Part shown: one piece after another, positions 25,442-34,317 of the stretch
How positions within the stretch are numbered: position 1 is the first letter of the stretch
Layout: each line of letters starts with the position of its first letter
Assembly: GCF_030145145.1 (NCBI RefSeq)
Contig: NZ_JAQYWD010000044.1
Location: 1 to 43,219, forward strand
DNA length: 43,219 bases
DNA from: Desulfobacula sp.
Lineage (GTDB): Bacteria; Desulfobacterota; Desulfobacteria; Desulfobacterales; Desulfobacteraceae
Reading direction: 5' to 3'
Translations under genes and position numbers: made by a program
The notes under the pieces: generated by a model
The model's input: the letters and a program-made list of their open reading frames with translations, nothing else
Told to the model about the DNA's origin: nothing
The model's database searches: none

Positions 25442-26232
25442 CCGCACTTATACTGGCCCCCTTGGTATTATGGATTCTCGTCAAGGGCAGTACGTTGCTC
25501 CTGGCTGTTCTGGTGTCAATCGTTGCGGTATTTACCGTGCGGGAGTATTTGAGAATTATTTTTGGAAATGATGAAAGACCGGTTTCCAACACGATCAAAA
25601 TCCTTTCCTATACGGTCTCAATGGCCTTAATTATCACCGCGTGTCTGGAATCCTGGGGAATCCTGGTATTAATTCTGGCCATGAACCTCATCGCCTTATC
25701 CGTTTTTGTGCTGTCCCGGTTTGCCGGTGATCCTGCCGTCTTCGACACGATTGCCCGACAGGTCCTGGGAATTGTGTATATCCCGGTATCCCTTTCCCTG
25801 TTGATTTTTATTCGAGAACTTCCCGGCGGCACATTCTGGATCATCTGGCTGTTGATTGTTATTTTTGCCAATGATACCGGGGCATTTTACACGGGCACAT
25901 TTTTTGGTAAAAGAGCGCTTTGTCCCACCATCAGTCCCAATAAAACCATTGAAGGATCGTTGGGGGGTATCGCCGCTGCCATGGTTGTCGGCCTTATTTT
26001 CTGCCAGATTTTTTTTAAGGATATGTCCCTGGCATTTCTTACCCTGCCCGGTTCTTTTCTGCTGGCCGTTGCCGGACAAATTGGGGACCTGTTTGAATCC
26101 GCCATGAAGCGGTCCTCCCATGTTAAAGATTCAGGCCGGATTCTTCCGGGACACGGCGGCATGCTGGATAGAATTGACGGATTACTGCTGGCTATACCGG
26201 TGTTGTATATTTATCTGGTGTCGGTTTTATGA
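25417..26232 (+). CDS. cdsA: Phosphatidate cytidylyltransferase
   Basis: An integral membrane enzyme of 271 residues that makes CDP-diacylglycerol from phosphatidate and CTP. The family signature is complete near the C-terminus: SAMKRSSHVKDSGRILPGHGG followed by MLDRIDG, including the metal-binding Asp residues. About eight hydrophobic segments are seen, from LILAPLVLWILV onward. The first ATG lies within uppS, a 25-base overlap, and AAAGGTG precedes it. It overlaps dxr by four bases. Confidence 0.96.
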   Translation: MQHIKRWITALILAPLVLWILVKGSTLLLAVLVSIVAVFTVREYLRIIFGNDERPVSNTIKILSYTVSMALIITACLESWGILVLILAMNLIALSVFVLSRFAGDPAVFDTIARQVLGIVYIPVSLSLLIFIRELPGGTFWIIWLLIVIFANDTGAFYTGTFFGKRALCPTISPNKTIEGSLGGIAAAMVVGLIFCQIFFKDMSLAFLTLPGSFLLAVAGQIGDLFESAMKRSSHVKDSGRILPGHGGMLDRIDGLLLAIPVLYIYLVSVL

Positions 26233-27377
26233 AACGCCTGTCAATTTTAGGGTCCACCGGTTCCATTGGTACCAGTGCTTTGAATATCGTCCGGATGCAT
26301 CCGGATCGGTTCCAGGTAAAAGCATTGACCGCTGCCAACAATCTCCATGGATTTGCACGACAGATTGATGAATTTGAACCGGAACTGGTCTCTGTACTGG
26401 ATGAACAAAATGCCCTGGACCTGTCCCGGTTGTTAAGCGGACCCTGCCGACCGGAAATCCGGTTTGGAGACGACGGTTATTGTGCGGCAGCCGCATATCA
26501 GGATTCAGACCTGGTGCTGCTGGCCATGGTGGGGGCAGCAGGGTTAAAACCCGCCCTTTCCGCCATTGCCTCCAAAAAGCAGATTGCCCTGGCCAACAAG
26601 GAAACCCTGGTCATGGCCGGCGAGATTGTCATGGCCAAAGCCCGGGAAAACGGGGTGTCCATTTTACCGGTGGACAGTGAACACAGTGCGATTTATCAAT
26701 GCCTGAAAGGAAACCAGAGAAAAGATGTGAAAACCCTCTTTTTGACGGCGTCCGGTGGGCCGTTCAGGCAAACACCCCTGGCGGCATTCAACGCGATTAC
26801 CGTGGCGGATGCCCTTGACCACCCCACCTGGAATATGGGACATAAAATCACCATCGATTCAGCCACGCTCATGAATAAAGGGCTTGAGATCATTGAGGCA
26901 GTTCACCTGTTTGATGTCACACCGGATGATATTCAAGTGCTCATTCATCCCCAGAGCATTATTCACTCCATGGTCGGGTATACAGACGGCACCATCCTGG
27001 CCCAAATGGGTCAACCGGATATGAAGGGCGCCATTGCCTATGCCTTGTCAGAACCGGATCGCATCGAACTGCAAATGCCTTTCCCGGATTTTACAACCCT
27101 AGGTGCCCTGACATTTGAAACGCCCGATACCCATCGGTTTCCTTCCCTTTTATTTGCCGCCGAGGCCTGCCGGCAGAAAGGGACCATGCCGGCGGTGATG
27201 AATGCTGCCAATGAAATAGCCGTTACCGCCTTTCTTGAAAAACGTATTGGGTTTTTAGATATTTTTAATTTAATTTCCAAAACAATGGAAGTTCACACTC
27301 GGATTGACAATCCTGATCTTTCCCGTATTATTGAAGCGGATTGTTGGGCACGAGACAAAGTGCAATCTTTGATATAA
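26229..27377 (+). CDS. dxr: 1-deoxy-D-xylulose 5-phosphate reductoisomerase
   Basis: The second enzyme of the methylerythritol phosphate pathway, converting DXP to MEP with NADPH. The dinucleotide motif GSTGSIGTSALNIV is at 8-21, the substrate and metal site is in ILPVDSEHSAIYQCL and SGGPFRQTP, and the family segment HPTWNMGHKITIDSATLMNK is intact. The 382-residue length is normal. It starts in an ATGA overlap with cdsA. Upstream uppS uses the isoprenoids whose precursors this pathway makes. Confidence 0.97.
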   Translation: MKRLSILGSTGSIGTSALNIVRMHPDRFQVKALTAANNLHGFARQIDEFEPELVSVLDEQNALDLSRLLSGPCRPEIRFGDDGYCAAAAYQDSDLVLLAMVGAAGLKPALSAIASKKQIALANKETLVMAGEIVMAKARENGVSILPVDSEHSAIYQCLKGNQRKDVKTLFLTASGGPFRQTPLAAFNAITVADALDHPTWNMGHKITIDSATLMNKGLEIIEAVHLFDVTPDDIQVLIHPQSIIHSMVGYTDGTILAQMGQPDMKGAIAYALSEPDRIELQMPFPDFTTLGALTFETPDTHRFPSLLFAAEACRQKGTMPAVMNAANEIAVTAFLEKRIGFLDIFNLISKTMEVHTRIDNPDLSRIIEADCWARDKVQSLI

Positions 27378-27389
27378 AAGGCTGATTTT

Positions 27390-28460
27390 ATGGGGCATTC
27401 TGTTATCGCATTTATCATTGTTATTGGTATTCTGGTGTTTATTCATGAATTTGGACATTTTATTGCGGCCAGACTATCGGGTGTAGGGGTGGATGTGTTT
27501 TCCCTGGGGTTTGGCCCCAAGCTTTTGAAAAAAAAATATGGCCGCACCCTGTATTGTCTGTCGGCCATCCCCCTTGGCGGATATGTTAAAATGGTGGGCG
27601 AAGAGCCTGGAACCGCCATTGATCCTGAAGATGTCAGTGCCTCTTTTACCCACAAATCGTTGTGGCGAAAAAGCATGATTGTCGCAGCAGGACCCATGTT
27701 TAATTTTTTCCTGGCCATTTTTATTTTTTATCTGCTGTACCAGTTTGCCGGTGTTTATATGGCACAACCAGTGGTGGGGAAAGTTGTTGCGGATACACCG
27801 GCCATGGCGGCCGGAATAAAAGCCGGCGATGTGATCAAGGAAATTAACCAGACCAAAATCGAATCTTTTGAAGATATTTCCCGGATTATCGGTGCCGGTA
27901 ACGGTGCTGCATTGGATATTATTGTCCTGCGTGACAAAAGACTTGTCGGCCTTGTTCTGACGCCGGTTCTTTCCCCCGGCAAAAATGTATTTGGTGAAGA
28001 CATTCAAAAATATGTGATTGGGATTGTTGGCAACGGCGAGTCTTATCACCAGAGCCTCAACCCCTTGCAAGCCCTTGGACGGTCCGTTACCGATACCTAC
28101 GGGCTCGTGAAGCTGACCCTGCTGTCGGTTGTAAAAATGATCACCGGAAGTGTGTCAGCCAACAACCTGGGCGGTCCTTTAATGATTGCGCAAATGGCGG
28201 GTGAACAGGCAAAGGCCGGCATGATGAGTTTTGCCTGGTTTATTGCATTGCTGTCTGTAAACCTGGGTATCATCAACCTTTTTCCGATTCCCGTACTGGA
28301 TGGGGGCCATCTGTTATTTTTCGGTATTGAAGCGGTTACCGGGAAAGCGGTCAGTGACAAATTACGTGAAAAATTGATTCAGTTTGGTGCTGCCGTGCTG
28401 GTGGCCCTCATGGTGTTTGTTTTTTATAATGACATTATCAGAATGTTTAATGGTGGATAA
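27390..28460 (+). CDS. rseP: Site-2 intramembrane zinc metalloprotease RseP
   Basis: A 356-residue membrane protease that cuts within the membrane, in E. coli releasing sigma-E from RseA after DegS. The zinc site is HEFGH at 19-23 in the first transmembrane helix, and the second ligand region is FPIPVLDGGHLLFF near residue 300. One PDZ domain is recognisable at about 115-190 (VADTPAMAAGIKAGDVI); E. coli RseP has two. The gene is 12 bases after dxr and ends one base before purL. Confidence 0.95.
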   Translation: MGHSVIAFIIVIGILVFIHEFGHFIAARLSGVGVDVFSLGFGPKLLKKKYGRTLYCLSAIPLGGYVKMVGEEPGTAIDPEDVSASFTHKSLWRKSMIVAAGPMFNFFLAIFIFYLLYQFAGVYMAQPVVGKVVADTPAMAAGIKAGDVIKEINQTKIESFEDISRIIGAGNGAALDIIVLRDKRLVGLVLTPVLSPGKNVFGEDIQKYVIGIVGNGESYHQSLNPLQALGRSVTDTYGLVKLTLLSVVKMITGSVSANNLGGPLMIAQMAGEQAKAGMMSFAWFIALLSVNLGIINLFPIPVLDGGHLLFFGIEAVTGKAVSDKLREKLIQFGAAVLVALMVFVFYNDIIRMFNGG

Positions 28461-28461
28461 T

Positions 28462-31400
28462 ATGATTTCGTGTATTGAGATTGCTCTTAAACAAGAGCTG
28501 AAGGATGCCGAAGCATCTTCCCTGATCAAAAAGGCAAGGTCTTATTTCGGAATAAAGATTCAATCAGCGCGATGCATCCATATCGTGACCATTGAATCTG
28601 ATCTTGACGGGCACCAGCTGGAAAAGGTCAAAGACGATATCTTTACCAATCCAGTCAGCCAGGTGTCCAGTCTGACCCCCCTGGATATCGACTTTCACTG
28701 GTGCATCTGGGTCGGGTTCAGGCCGGGGGTCAAGGACAACCCCGGGGCCACGGCCATGGAAGCCATCAAAGACCACCTGGGAAAATCCTTTGGACCTGGC
28801 GAGGGGATCTATACCTCCAAACGGTATTGCCTGAAGGGGGATACCCTGGTGCGGGGGGATGTTGAAAAATTGGCATCCGAACTGTTATCCAACAGCATCA
28901 TCCAGCAGTTCAAGGTGTTTTCCCAGGGCGAATGGGATAAAACCATTGGCGCGGATGTGAAGCCTGCCAAGGTTGTCCTGGACCATACCCCTTGTTTTGA
29001 AGTGGTCAGTATTGACTCTGATGCCCAGCTGGCGGAAATTTCAGACCAGAGAAATCTGGCCTTGAACCCCCGGGATATCCCGGTAATCCGGGCCTATTTT
29101 CTGGACCCGACCGTATTGGCATCCCGGAAAACCATGGGGCTTTCCCAGCCGACAGATATTGAGCTGGAGTACATTTCCCAGGCCCGGAGCGATCATTGCA
29201 ACCACAATACCTTCCGGGGTATTTTCCGGTATACAGATGCCGACACGGGCCAGGAAATCGTTGAAAACAGCCTGTTTAAAACCTATATCCAGGAACCGAC
29301 CTTAAAATTGAAGTCTGAAAAAGACTGGGTGGTCTCTGTCTTATGGGACAATGCCGGGGTGGGCAGATTTGATGGGGACACCAATTACGTGGTGACCGGT
29401 GAAACCCATAACTCGCCCTCCAACATGGAAGCCTATGGTGGTGCCATAACCGGTATTGTGGGCGTGTATCGGGATCCCATGGGAACCGGGCTTGGATCCA
29501 AGCTGTTCATGGGCAGTTTCGGGTATTGTGTGGGGGATATCAATTATAACGGTCCGTTACGGCCCCCCCTTCACCCCCGGCGGCTGCTGGATGGGGTTAT
29601 CGAAGGGGTAAAGGACGGCGGGAATAAAAGCGGTGTGCCCACGACCTTTGGCCAGACATTATTCCATCCGGGCTACATGGGCAAGAGCCTGGTGTTTGTA
29701 ACGGCATTGGGCATCATGCCCAGCCAGGTCAAGGGCAGGCCCAGCCATGAGAAAAAAACCTCCCCGGGGGAGCTGATTGTCATGAGCGGCGGCCGGGTGG
29801 GAAAAGACGGGATTCATGGCGTTACAGCGTCTTCGGAAAGTTATTCGGAACATACGCCGGCCGGTCACGTCCAGATCGGTGATCCCTATACCCAGAAGAA
29901 AATGCAGGACTTTCTCCTGATTTGCCGGGATGAAGGCTTGATCCCGTTTATCACGGATAATGGCGGGGGGGGCTTATCCTCATCCATTGGTGAATCCGCC
30001 ATGATTTCCAACGGGTGTGTGGTATGGCTGGATAAAGTGCCCTTGAAGTATGAAGGGCTGGACATGTGGGAGATCTGGATTTCAGAATCCCAGGAACGCA
30101 TGACCATTGCCGTCAAACCCGAGCACCTGGACCGGTTTATGGCGTTGTCCGCCGAGCATGAAGTGGAAAGCACCGTGATCGGTGAATACACGGACACGGG
30201 CAAGCTGCACATCAAATACAAGGAAGAGACCTGTGCCTATGTGGACATGGATCTTCTGGACAAGGGATTCCCGTCCTGGGAGTTTGATGCCATATGGCGG
30301 TCTCCGGAAACCCGGGGCCTGACAGAACCGGTCATTGGGTCGCCCGCCAATTTCAATCCATTGGTGCTCAAGCTGCTTGAACGGCCCAATATCAGCTCAA
30401 AAGAATGGATTATGCGCCAGTATGATCACGAGGTCCAGGGCGGTTCCGTGATCAAACCCCTGGTGGGGGTCAAACACAATATCCCCTCGGATGCCAGCGT
30501 TACACGACCGGTGCTCACCTCCCAGAAGGGACTTGCCTTTTCCCAGAGTCTGTTACCCTGGTATTCCCAGATTGATGCCTTTCACATGATGACCTGTACC
30601 ATTGACGAAGCTGTCCGGCGATTGATCGCCGTGGGCGGCAATTTCAATCATATCGGCGGGCTTGATAATTTCTGCTGGCCCAATATTGGATTTGATCCAA
30701 AGAAAAATCCCGATGGCAAATTCAAAGCCGCCCAGTTGGTGCGGGCCTGCCGGGCCTTGAAATACGCCTGTGAAACCTATGAGATCCCCTTGTTATCGGG
30801 CAAGGACAGCATGTATGTGGATGGTCACCTTGAGGGGGACTGTGGAGAACGCATGAAAGTGTCTGCTTTGGAAACGGTTCAGTTTTCAGCCACATCAGTG
30901 ATTGAAGATGTGTCAAAATGTGTGTCCATGGACCCCAAAGTGGCCGGCGACCTTGTGTATGTGCTGGGCACAACAGCCAATGAACTCGGGGCATCAGAAT
31001 ACTATGAGAGTTTTCATAAGATCGGGCTGAATGTCCCCCATGTTGATTTTGAAAAAAATAAAGTGGTCTACCGGGCATTGCAGCGGACCATTGAAAACGA
31101 GCTGGTGGCATCCTGCCATGCCGTTGCAAGGGGGGGCCTTGCCGTTCACCTGTCTTACATGACATTGGCCGGGGGGATGGGTCTTGACATCCATTTGTCC
31201 GATCTTCCCATGGACCGTCGCCGGGGCGAACTGTTGAATGACACCCTGTTGTTCTCAGAATCTGCCGGTCGATTTATTGTGACCATTGCCCCGGAAAACA
31301 AGGGGGTTTTTGAAAAATGGGTCAAAGGGATGGCCGCAAATTGCGTGGGGAGCGTAACACAGGATCATGATCACCTGAAAATTTTCGGCCTTGACCGGGA

Positions 31401-31470
31401 AGCGGTGCTGGACCTTTCCATGACAGAACTTGATCACGCATTTAACAAAACCTTTGGAGACATGATATGA
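28462..31470 (+). CDS. purL: Phosphoribosylformylglycinamidine synthase, PurS-like/PurL fusion
   Basis: This 1002-residue protein makes FGAM from FGAR, ATP and glutamine in step four of purine synthesis. Residues 1-160 form a PurS-like N-terminal region in which two related halves can be seen. The rest is the duplicated AIRS-like catalytic body with signatures DHCNHNTFRG, GETHNSPSNMEAYGGA and RGGLAVHLSY. The glutaminase domain is absent and is provided by the next gene, PurQ. This is intermediate between the 1300-residue single-chain form and the three-gene PurS/L/Q form. The start at ATG 28462 fits GGTGG upstream; an ATG at 28450 would add four residues. Confidence 0.96.
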   Translation: MISCIEIALKQELKDAEASSLIKKARSYFGIKIQSARCIHIVTIESDLDGHQLEKVKDDIFTNPVSQVSSLTPLDIDFHWCIWVGFRPGVKDNPGATAMEAIKDHLGKSFGPGEGIYTSKRYCLKGDTLVRGDVEKLASELLSNSIIQQFKVFSQGEWDKTIGADVKPAKVVLDHTPCFEVVSIDSDAQLAEISDQRNLALNPRDIPVIRAYFLDPTVLASRKTMGLSQPTDIELEYISQARSDHCNHNTFRGIFRYTDADTGQEIVENSLFKTYIQEPTLKLKSEKDWVVSVLWDNAGVGRFDGDTNYVVTGETHNSPSNMEAYGGAITGIVGVYRDPMGTGLGSKLFMGSFGYCVGDINYNGPLRPPLHPRRLLDGVIEGVKDGGNKSGVPTTFGQTLFHPGYMGKSLVFVTALGIMPSQVKGRPSHEKKTSPGELIVMSGGRVGKDGIHGVTASSESYSEHTPAGHVQIGDPYTQKKMQDFLLICRDEGLIPFITDNGGGGLSSSIGESAMISNGCVVWLDKVPLKYEGLDMWEIWISESQERMTIAVKPEHLDRFMALSAEHEVESTVIGEYTDTGKLHIKYKEETCAYVDMDLLDKGFPSWEFDAIWRSPETRGLTEPVIGSPANFNPLVLKLLERPNISSKEWIMRQYDHEVQGGSVIKPLVGVKHNIPSDASVTRPVLTSQKGLAFSQSLLPWYSQIDAFHMMTCTIDEAVRRLIAVGGNFNHIGGLDNFCWPNIGFDPKKNPDGKFKAAQLVRACRALKYACETYEIPLLSGKDSMYVDGHLEGDCGERMKVSALETVQFSATSVIEDVSKCVSMDPKVAGDLVYVLGTTANELGASEYYESFHKIGLNVPHVDFEKNKVVYRALQRTIENELVASCHAVARGGLAVHLSYMTLAGGMGLDIHLSDLPMDRRRGELLNDTLLFSESAGRFIVTIAPENKGVFEKWVKGMAANCVGSVTQDHDHLKIFGLDREAVLDLSMTELDHAFNKTFGDMI

Positions 31471-32294
31471 AAAAGGTTAACGCACTGATATTAACGGGGT
31501 TTGGATTAAATTGTGATACGGAAACCGCCCATGCCTTCGAGCTGGCCGGGGCCACGTCTCACAGGGTTCACATCAATGCATTGATTTCCGGGAAAGTCGC
31601 GTTGGAGGACTTTCATATCCTTGCCCTGGGCGGTGGATTTTCCTGGGGGGATGATCATGGTGCCGGTGTGATCGAGGCCTTGAAACTTAAAAATCACATT
31701 GGCCGGGCGCTCTTGACCTTTGTCGATCAGGGAAAGCTGATCATCGGTATTTGTAACGGCTTCCAGGCCCTGGTCAACCTGGGACTTCTGCCCGGACTGG
31801 ACCGGGACTATACCCGGAGAAGCGTTTCCATTACCTTTAATGATTGTGGGAATTTCAGGGATCAATGGGTCCACCTGGCAGCCAATACCCAAAGCCCCTG
31901 CGTGTTTACAAAAAATATGGAGACCGTGGATTATCCCATTCGTCATGGAGAGGGAAAAGTGATTGCCGATCCGCAAATCATTGATACACTCCTGGCGGGC
32001 AACCAGGTGGTGTTTCAATATGCCGATGCTGCCGGAGTCCCGGCAAAAGGGGCTTTTCCCTTAAATCCCAATGGGTCCCTGGAAGATATTGCCGGCATCT
32101 GTGATCCCACGGGAAAAATTTTCGGATTGATGCCCCATCCGGAAGCGTATACGCATGTTACCAATCATCCGGACTGGACCCGCAGGGCACAAGTGCTGAA
32201 ACGGGCGGGTAAATCTCTGGATCAGGAGATGACCATCGGGGTCAAACTGTTCAAAAACGGGGTGGACCATATTAAAGACGCGTTTTTTAAATAA
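31467..32294 (+). CDS. purQ: Phosphoribosylformylglycinamidine synthase glutaminase subunit
   Basis: The class I glutamine amidotransferase partner of PurL that releases ammonia from glutamine. The catalytic cysteine is Cys96 in GICNGFQALV, and the His-Glu pair lies in GLMPHPEAYTH near residue 220. With 275 residues it is longer than the 230-residue Bacillus type and resembles the forms found beside large PurL proteins. It begins in an ATGA overlap with purL and ends with a one-base overlap with the next gene, so the three are coupled. Confidence 0.95.
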   Translation: MKKVNALILTGFGLNCDTETAHAFELAGATSHRVHINALISGKVALEDFHILALGGGFSWGDDHGAGVIEALKLKNHIGRALLTFVDQGKLIIGICNGFQALVNLGLLPGLDRDYTRRSVSITFNDCGNFRDQWVHLAANTQSPCVFTKNMETVDYPIRHGEGKVIADPQIIDTLLAGNQVVFQYADAAGVPAKGAFPLNPNGSLEDIAGICDPTGKIFGLMPHPEAYTHVTNHPDWTRRAQVLKRAGKSLDQEMTIGVKLFKNGVDHIKDAFFK

Positions 32295-32971
32295 TGCTTG
32301 GAACCATTGTCAACTGCCTGACCATTATTGCCGGAAGCCTCGTGGGCATGGGGTTTAAAAACGGAATCCCGGAAAGATATAACCAGACCGTGATGCAGGC
32401 CATTGGCCTGTCGGTTATTCTCATTGGCATGAAAAGCGCCCTGGGGTGTGATGACCTTTTGATTATCATTATCAGCCTTGCTTTAGGATCTCTTGTGGGG
32501 GAATGGGTGGGGATTGAAAATTACCTTGACCGTCTGGGCAACTGGCTTGAAACCAGGTTCTCAAAAAAAGCCAGCGGTTTTTCAGCTGGATTTGTCACGG
32601 CCTCATTGATGTATTGCGTGGGCTCAATGGCCATTGTGGGGTCCCTTGAAAGCGGGTTGACCGGGAATCATGACACCTTGTTTGCCAAGGCAACCCTTGA
32701 CGGGATCGTGGGGATTATCTTGAGCTCTTCCCTGGGAATCGGTGTCCTTTTTGCTGCCGTTCCCGTGCTGCTGTACCAGGGGAGCATCACCCTGATGGCC
32801 GGACTTTTAAAACCCTTTCTCATCCCTGCTGTTGTCAGTCAGATGTCTGGGACCGGTGGCCTTTTGATTGTGGCCCTGGGCCTGAACATGCTCCGGGAAA
32901 AAAAGCTGAAGGTGGGGAATATGCTCCCGGCAATTTTTATCCCGTTGATCTATTTTCTCATCCGGCATTAA
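32294..32971 (+). CDS. DUF554 family membrane protein
   Basis: A 225-residue polytopic membrane protein starting MLGTIVNCLTIIAGSLVG, with the family segments GLSVILIGMKSAL, SLALGSLVGEW and TASLMYCVGSMAIVGSLESG, as in YqgA and YdfK of other bacteria. Six or seven transmembrane helices are predicted by eye. The molecular role of DUF554 is not established; transport is often supposed. The start codon shares one base with the purQ stop (TAATG), but a functional link to purine synthesis is not implied. Confidence 0.9.
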   Translation: MLGTIVNCLTIIAGSLVGMGFKNGIPERYNQTVMQAIGLSVILIGMKSALGCDDLLIIIISLALGSLVGEWVGIENYLDRLGNWLETRFSKKASGFSAGFVTASLMYCVGSMAIVGSLESGLTGNHDTLFAKATLDGIVGIILSSSLGIGVLFAAVPVLLYQGSITLMAGLLKPFLIPAVVSQMSGTGGLLIVALGLNMLREKKLKVGNMLPAIFIPLIYFLIRH

Positions 32972-33015
32972 AACGTAAATCAGCATCGGCTGCAATTTTT
33001 TAATAAAGATCCTTA

Positions 33016-33900
33016 ATGAAAAACATCATTCTCTATATCATCACCGTTATCGTCTGGGGGTCAACCTGGCTGGCCATTAAATATCAATTGGGGGCTGTGG
33101 ATCCCATGGTATCGGTTATCTATCGATTCGGACTTGCCGCAGCCCTGTTAATGCTTTTTTGTCGTGTCAAAGGGCTTCCATTGAAGTTTTCCCTGGGAGA
33201 CCATCTTTTTATGGCCCTTCTGGGCATTCTGTTGTTCTCTGTGAATTACTGGCTGGTCTATGTGGCGGAGTTATATCTGACCAGCGGCCTTGTGGCGGTG
33301 TTGTTTTCTTCCATTGTGTTTATGAATATGATCAATGGGTCGCTTTTTATGGGTACGGCAGTGGAGAAACGAATGATTTCCGGCGCTGTCCTGGGGATTA
33401 TCGGGATTATCCTGATCTTTATGCCTGAAATTAAATCCTTTAATTTGTCCGACAAAGGGGTCTTTGGCCTGTCCATCGGCTTTCTCAGTGTTCTTCTGGC
33501 CTCATTCGGTAATATTACCTCGGCCAGGAATACCAATCACCATATCCCGGTCATCCAGGCCAATGCATTTGGAATGGCCTACGGGACCCTCCTGCTGGCA
33601 TTGATTGCCGTAATATCAGGAAAAGAATTTTCCTTTACTGTTTCCCTTCCCTATATTGGGTCCCTTTTTTATCTGTCCATCTTTGGGTCCATTGTTGCGT
33701 TTGGATGTTACCTGACCCTTATCGGTTCCCTGGGGGCCAGCAAAGCGTCCTATACCATTATGCTGGTGCCGGTGGTGGCATTGATCCTGTCTTCCTTTTT
33801 CGAAGGCTATGTCTGGAATCTTTCAGCCATTTCAGGATTGTGCCTGGTGGTGGTGGGTAATTTTCTGGCCTTGAGTAAACACCGGGTATCTTCTGCCTGA
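33016..33900 (+). CDS. EamA (DMT superfamily) transporter
   Basis: A 294-residue membrane protein made of two EamA repeats with about ten transmembrane helices. The signature WGSTWLAIKYQLG is in helix one and the second repeat starts near GVFGLSIGFLSVLLASFGNI. Members export metabolites or amino acids, or take up small compounds. The substrate cannot be inferred. The gene is 44 bases after the DUF554 gene and has a weak ribosome site (AAAGATCC). Confidence 0.9.
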   Translation: MKNIILYIITVIVWGSTWLAIKYQLGAVDPMVSVIYRFGLAAALLMLFCRVKGLPLKFSLGDHLFMALLGILLFSVNYWLVYVAELYLTSGLVAVLFSSIVFMNMINGSLFMGTAVEKRMISGAVLGIIGIILIFMPEIKSFNLSDKGVFGLSIGFLSVLLASFGNITSARNTNHHIPVIQANAFGMAYGTLLLALIAVISGKEFSFTVSLPYIGSLFYLSIFGSIVAFGCYLTLIGSLGASKASYTIMLVPVVALILSSFFEGYVWNLSAISGLCLVVVGNFLALSKHRVSSA

Positions 33901-33945
33901 TTCTTTAATTTATTGTCAATACGGGTTGCATATCGCAATGGATAT

Positions 33946-34296
33946 ATGGTAATTGATTTCGGTATGAAACAGTATGTAATAGATGGGTTGCGGCATACGG
34001 ACCATCAGAAACTAAAAGCCCATTTGGACAAATACCTGTCATCTTCTCCCCTGGGCGGGATATACTGGCTTGAGCTGGATGAATCTGTGTTAACCCCCCT
34101 TCAAAAAAGTCATGAAGCCTGTCAACCCCATGTTTTTGCTTTAATGTTGGAAGAAACGTATCTGTCCTGTGAATTTTTGGTAAGAATCAAAAAAAATATA
34201 AAATGCGATTGTATGGCCTATGCAACCCCGGACCAGCGGGACTGGCTCATGGGTGTGGTGGATGCCATCTTTGAACAGCTTGAGATTCGCATTTGA
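33946..34296 (+). CDS. Conserved-looking hypothetical protein upstream of RNase J
   Basis: A 116-residue protein beginning MVIDFGMKQYVIDGLRHTDH and containing LGGIYWLELDESVLTPLQ and CQPHVFALMLEETYLSCEFLVR. It looks like an alpha/beta cytoplasmic protein, with no signal peptide and no zinc motif. I do not recognise the family. A TTG at 33913 would extend it by 11 residues without a ribosome site; the ATG at 33946 has GGA four bases upstream. It is 21 bases before rnj on the same strand, so it is probably part of that operon. Confidence 0.6.
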   Translation: MVIDFGMKQYVIDGLRHTDHQKLKAHLDKYLSSSPLGGIYWLELDESVLTPLQKSHEACQPHVFALMLEETYLSCEFLVRIKKNIKCDCMAYATPDQRDWLMGVVDAIFEQLEIRI

Positions 34297-34317
34297 TCAT
34301 ATTGTTAGGATATTCAG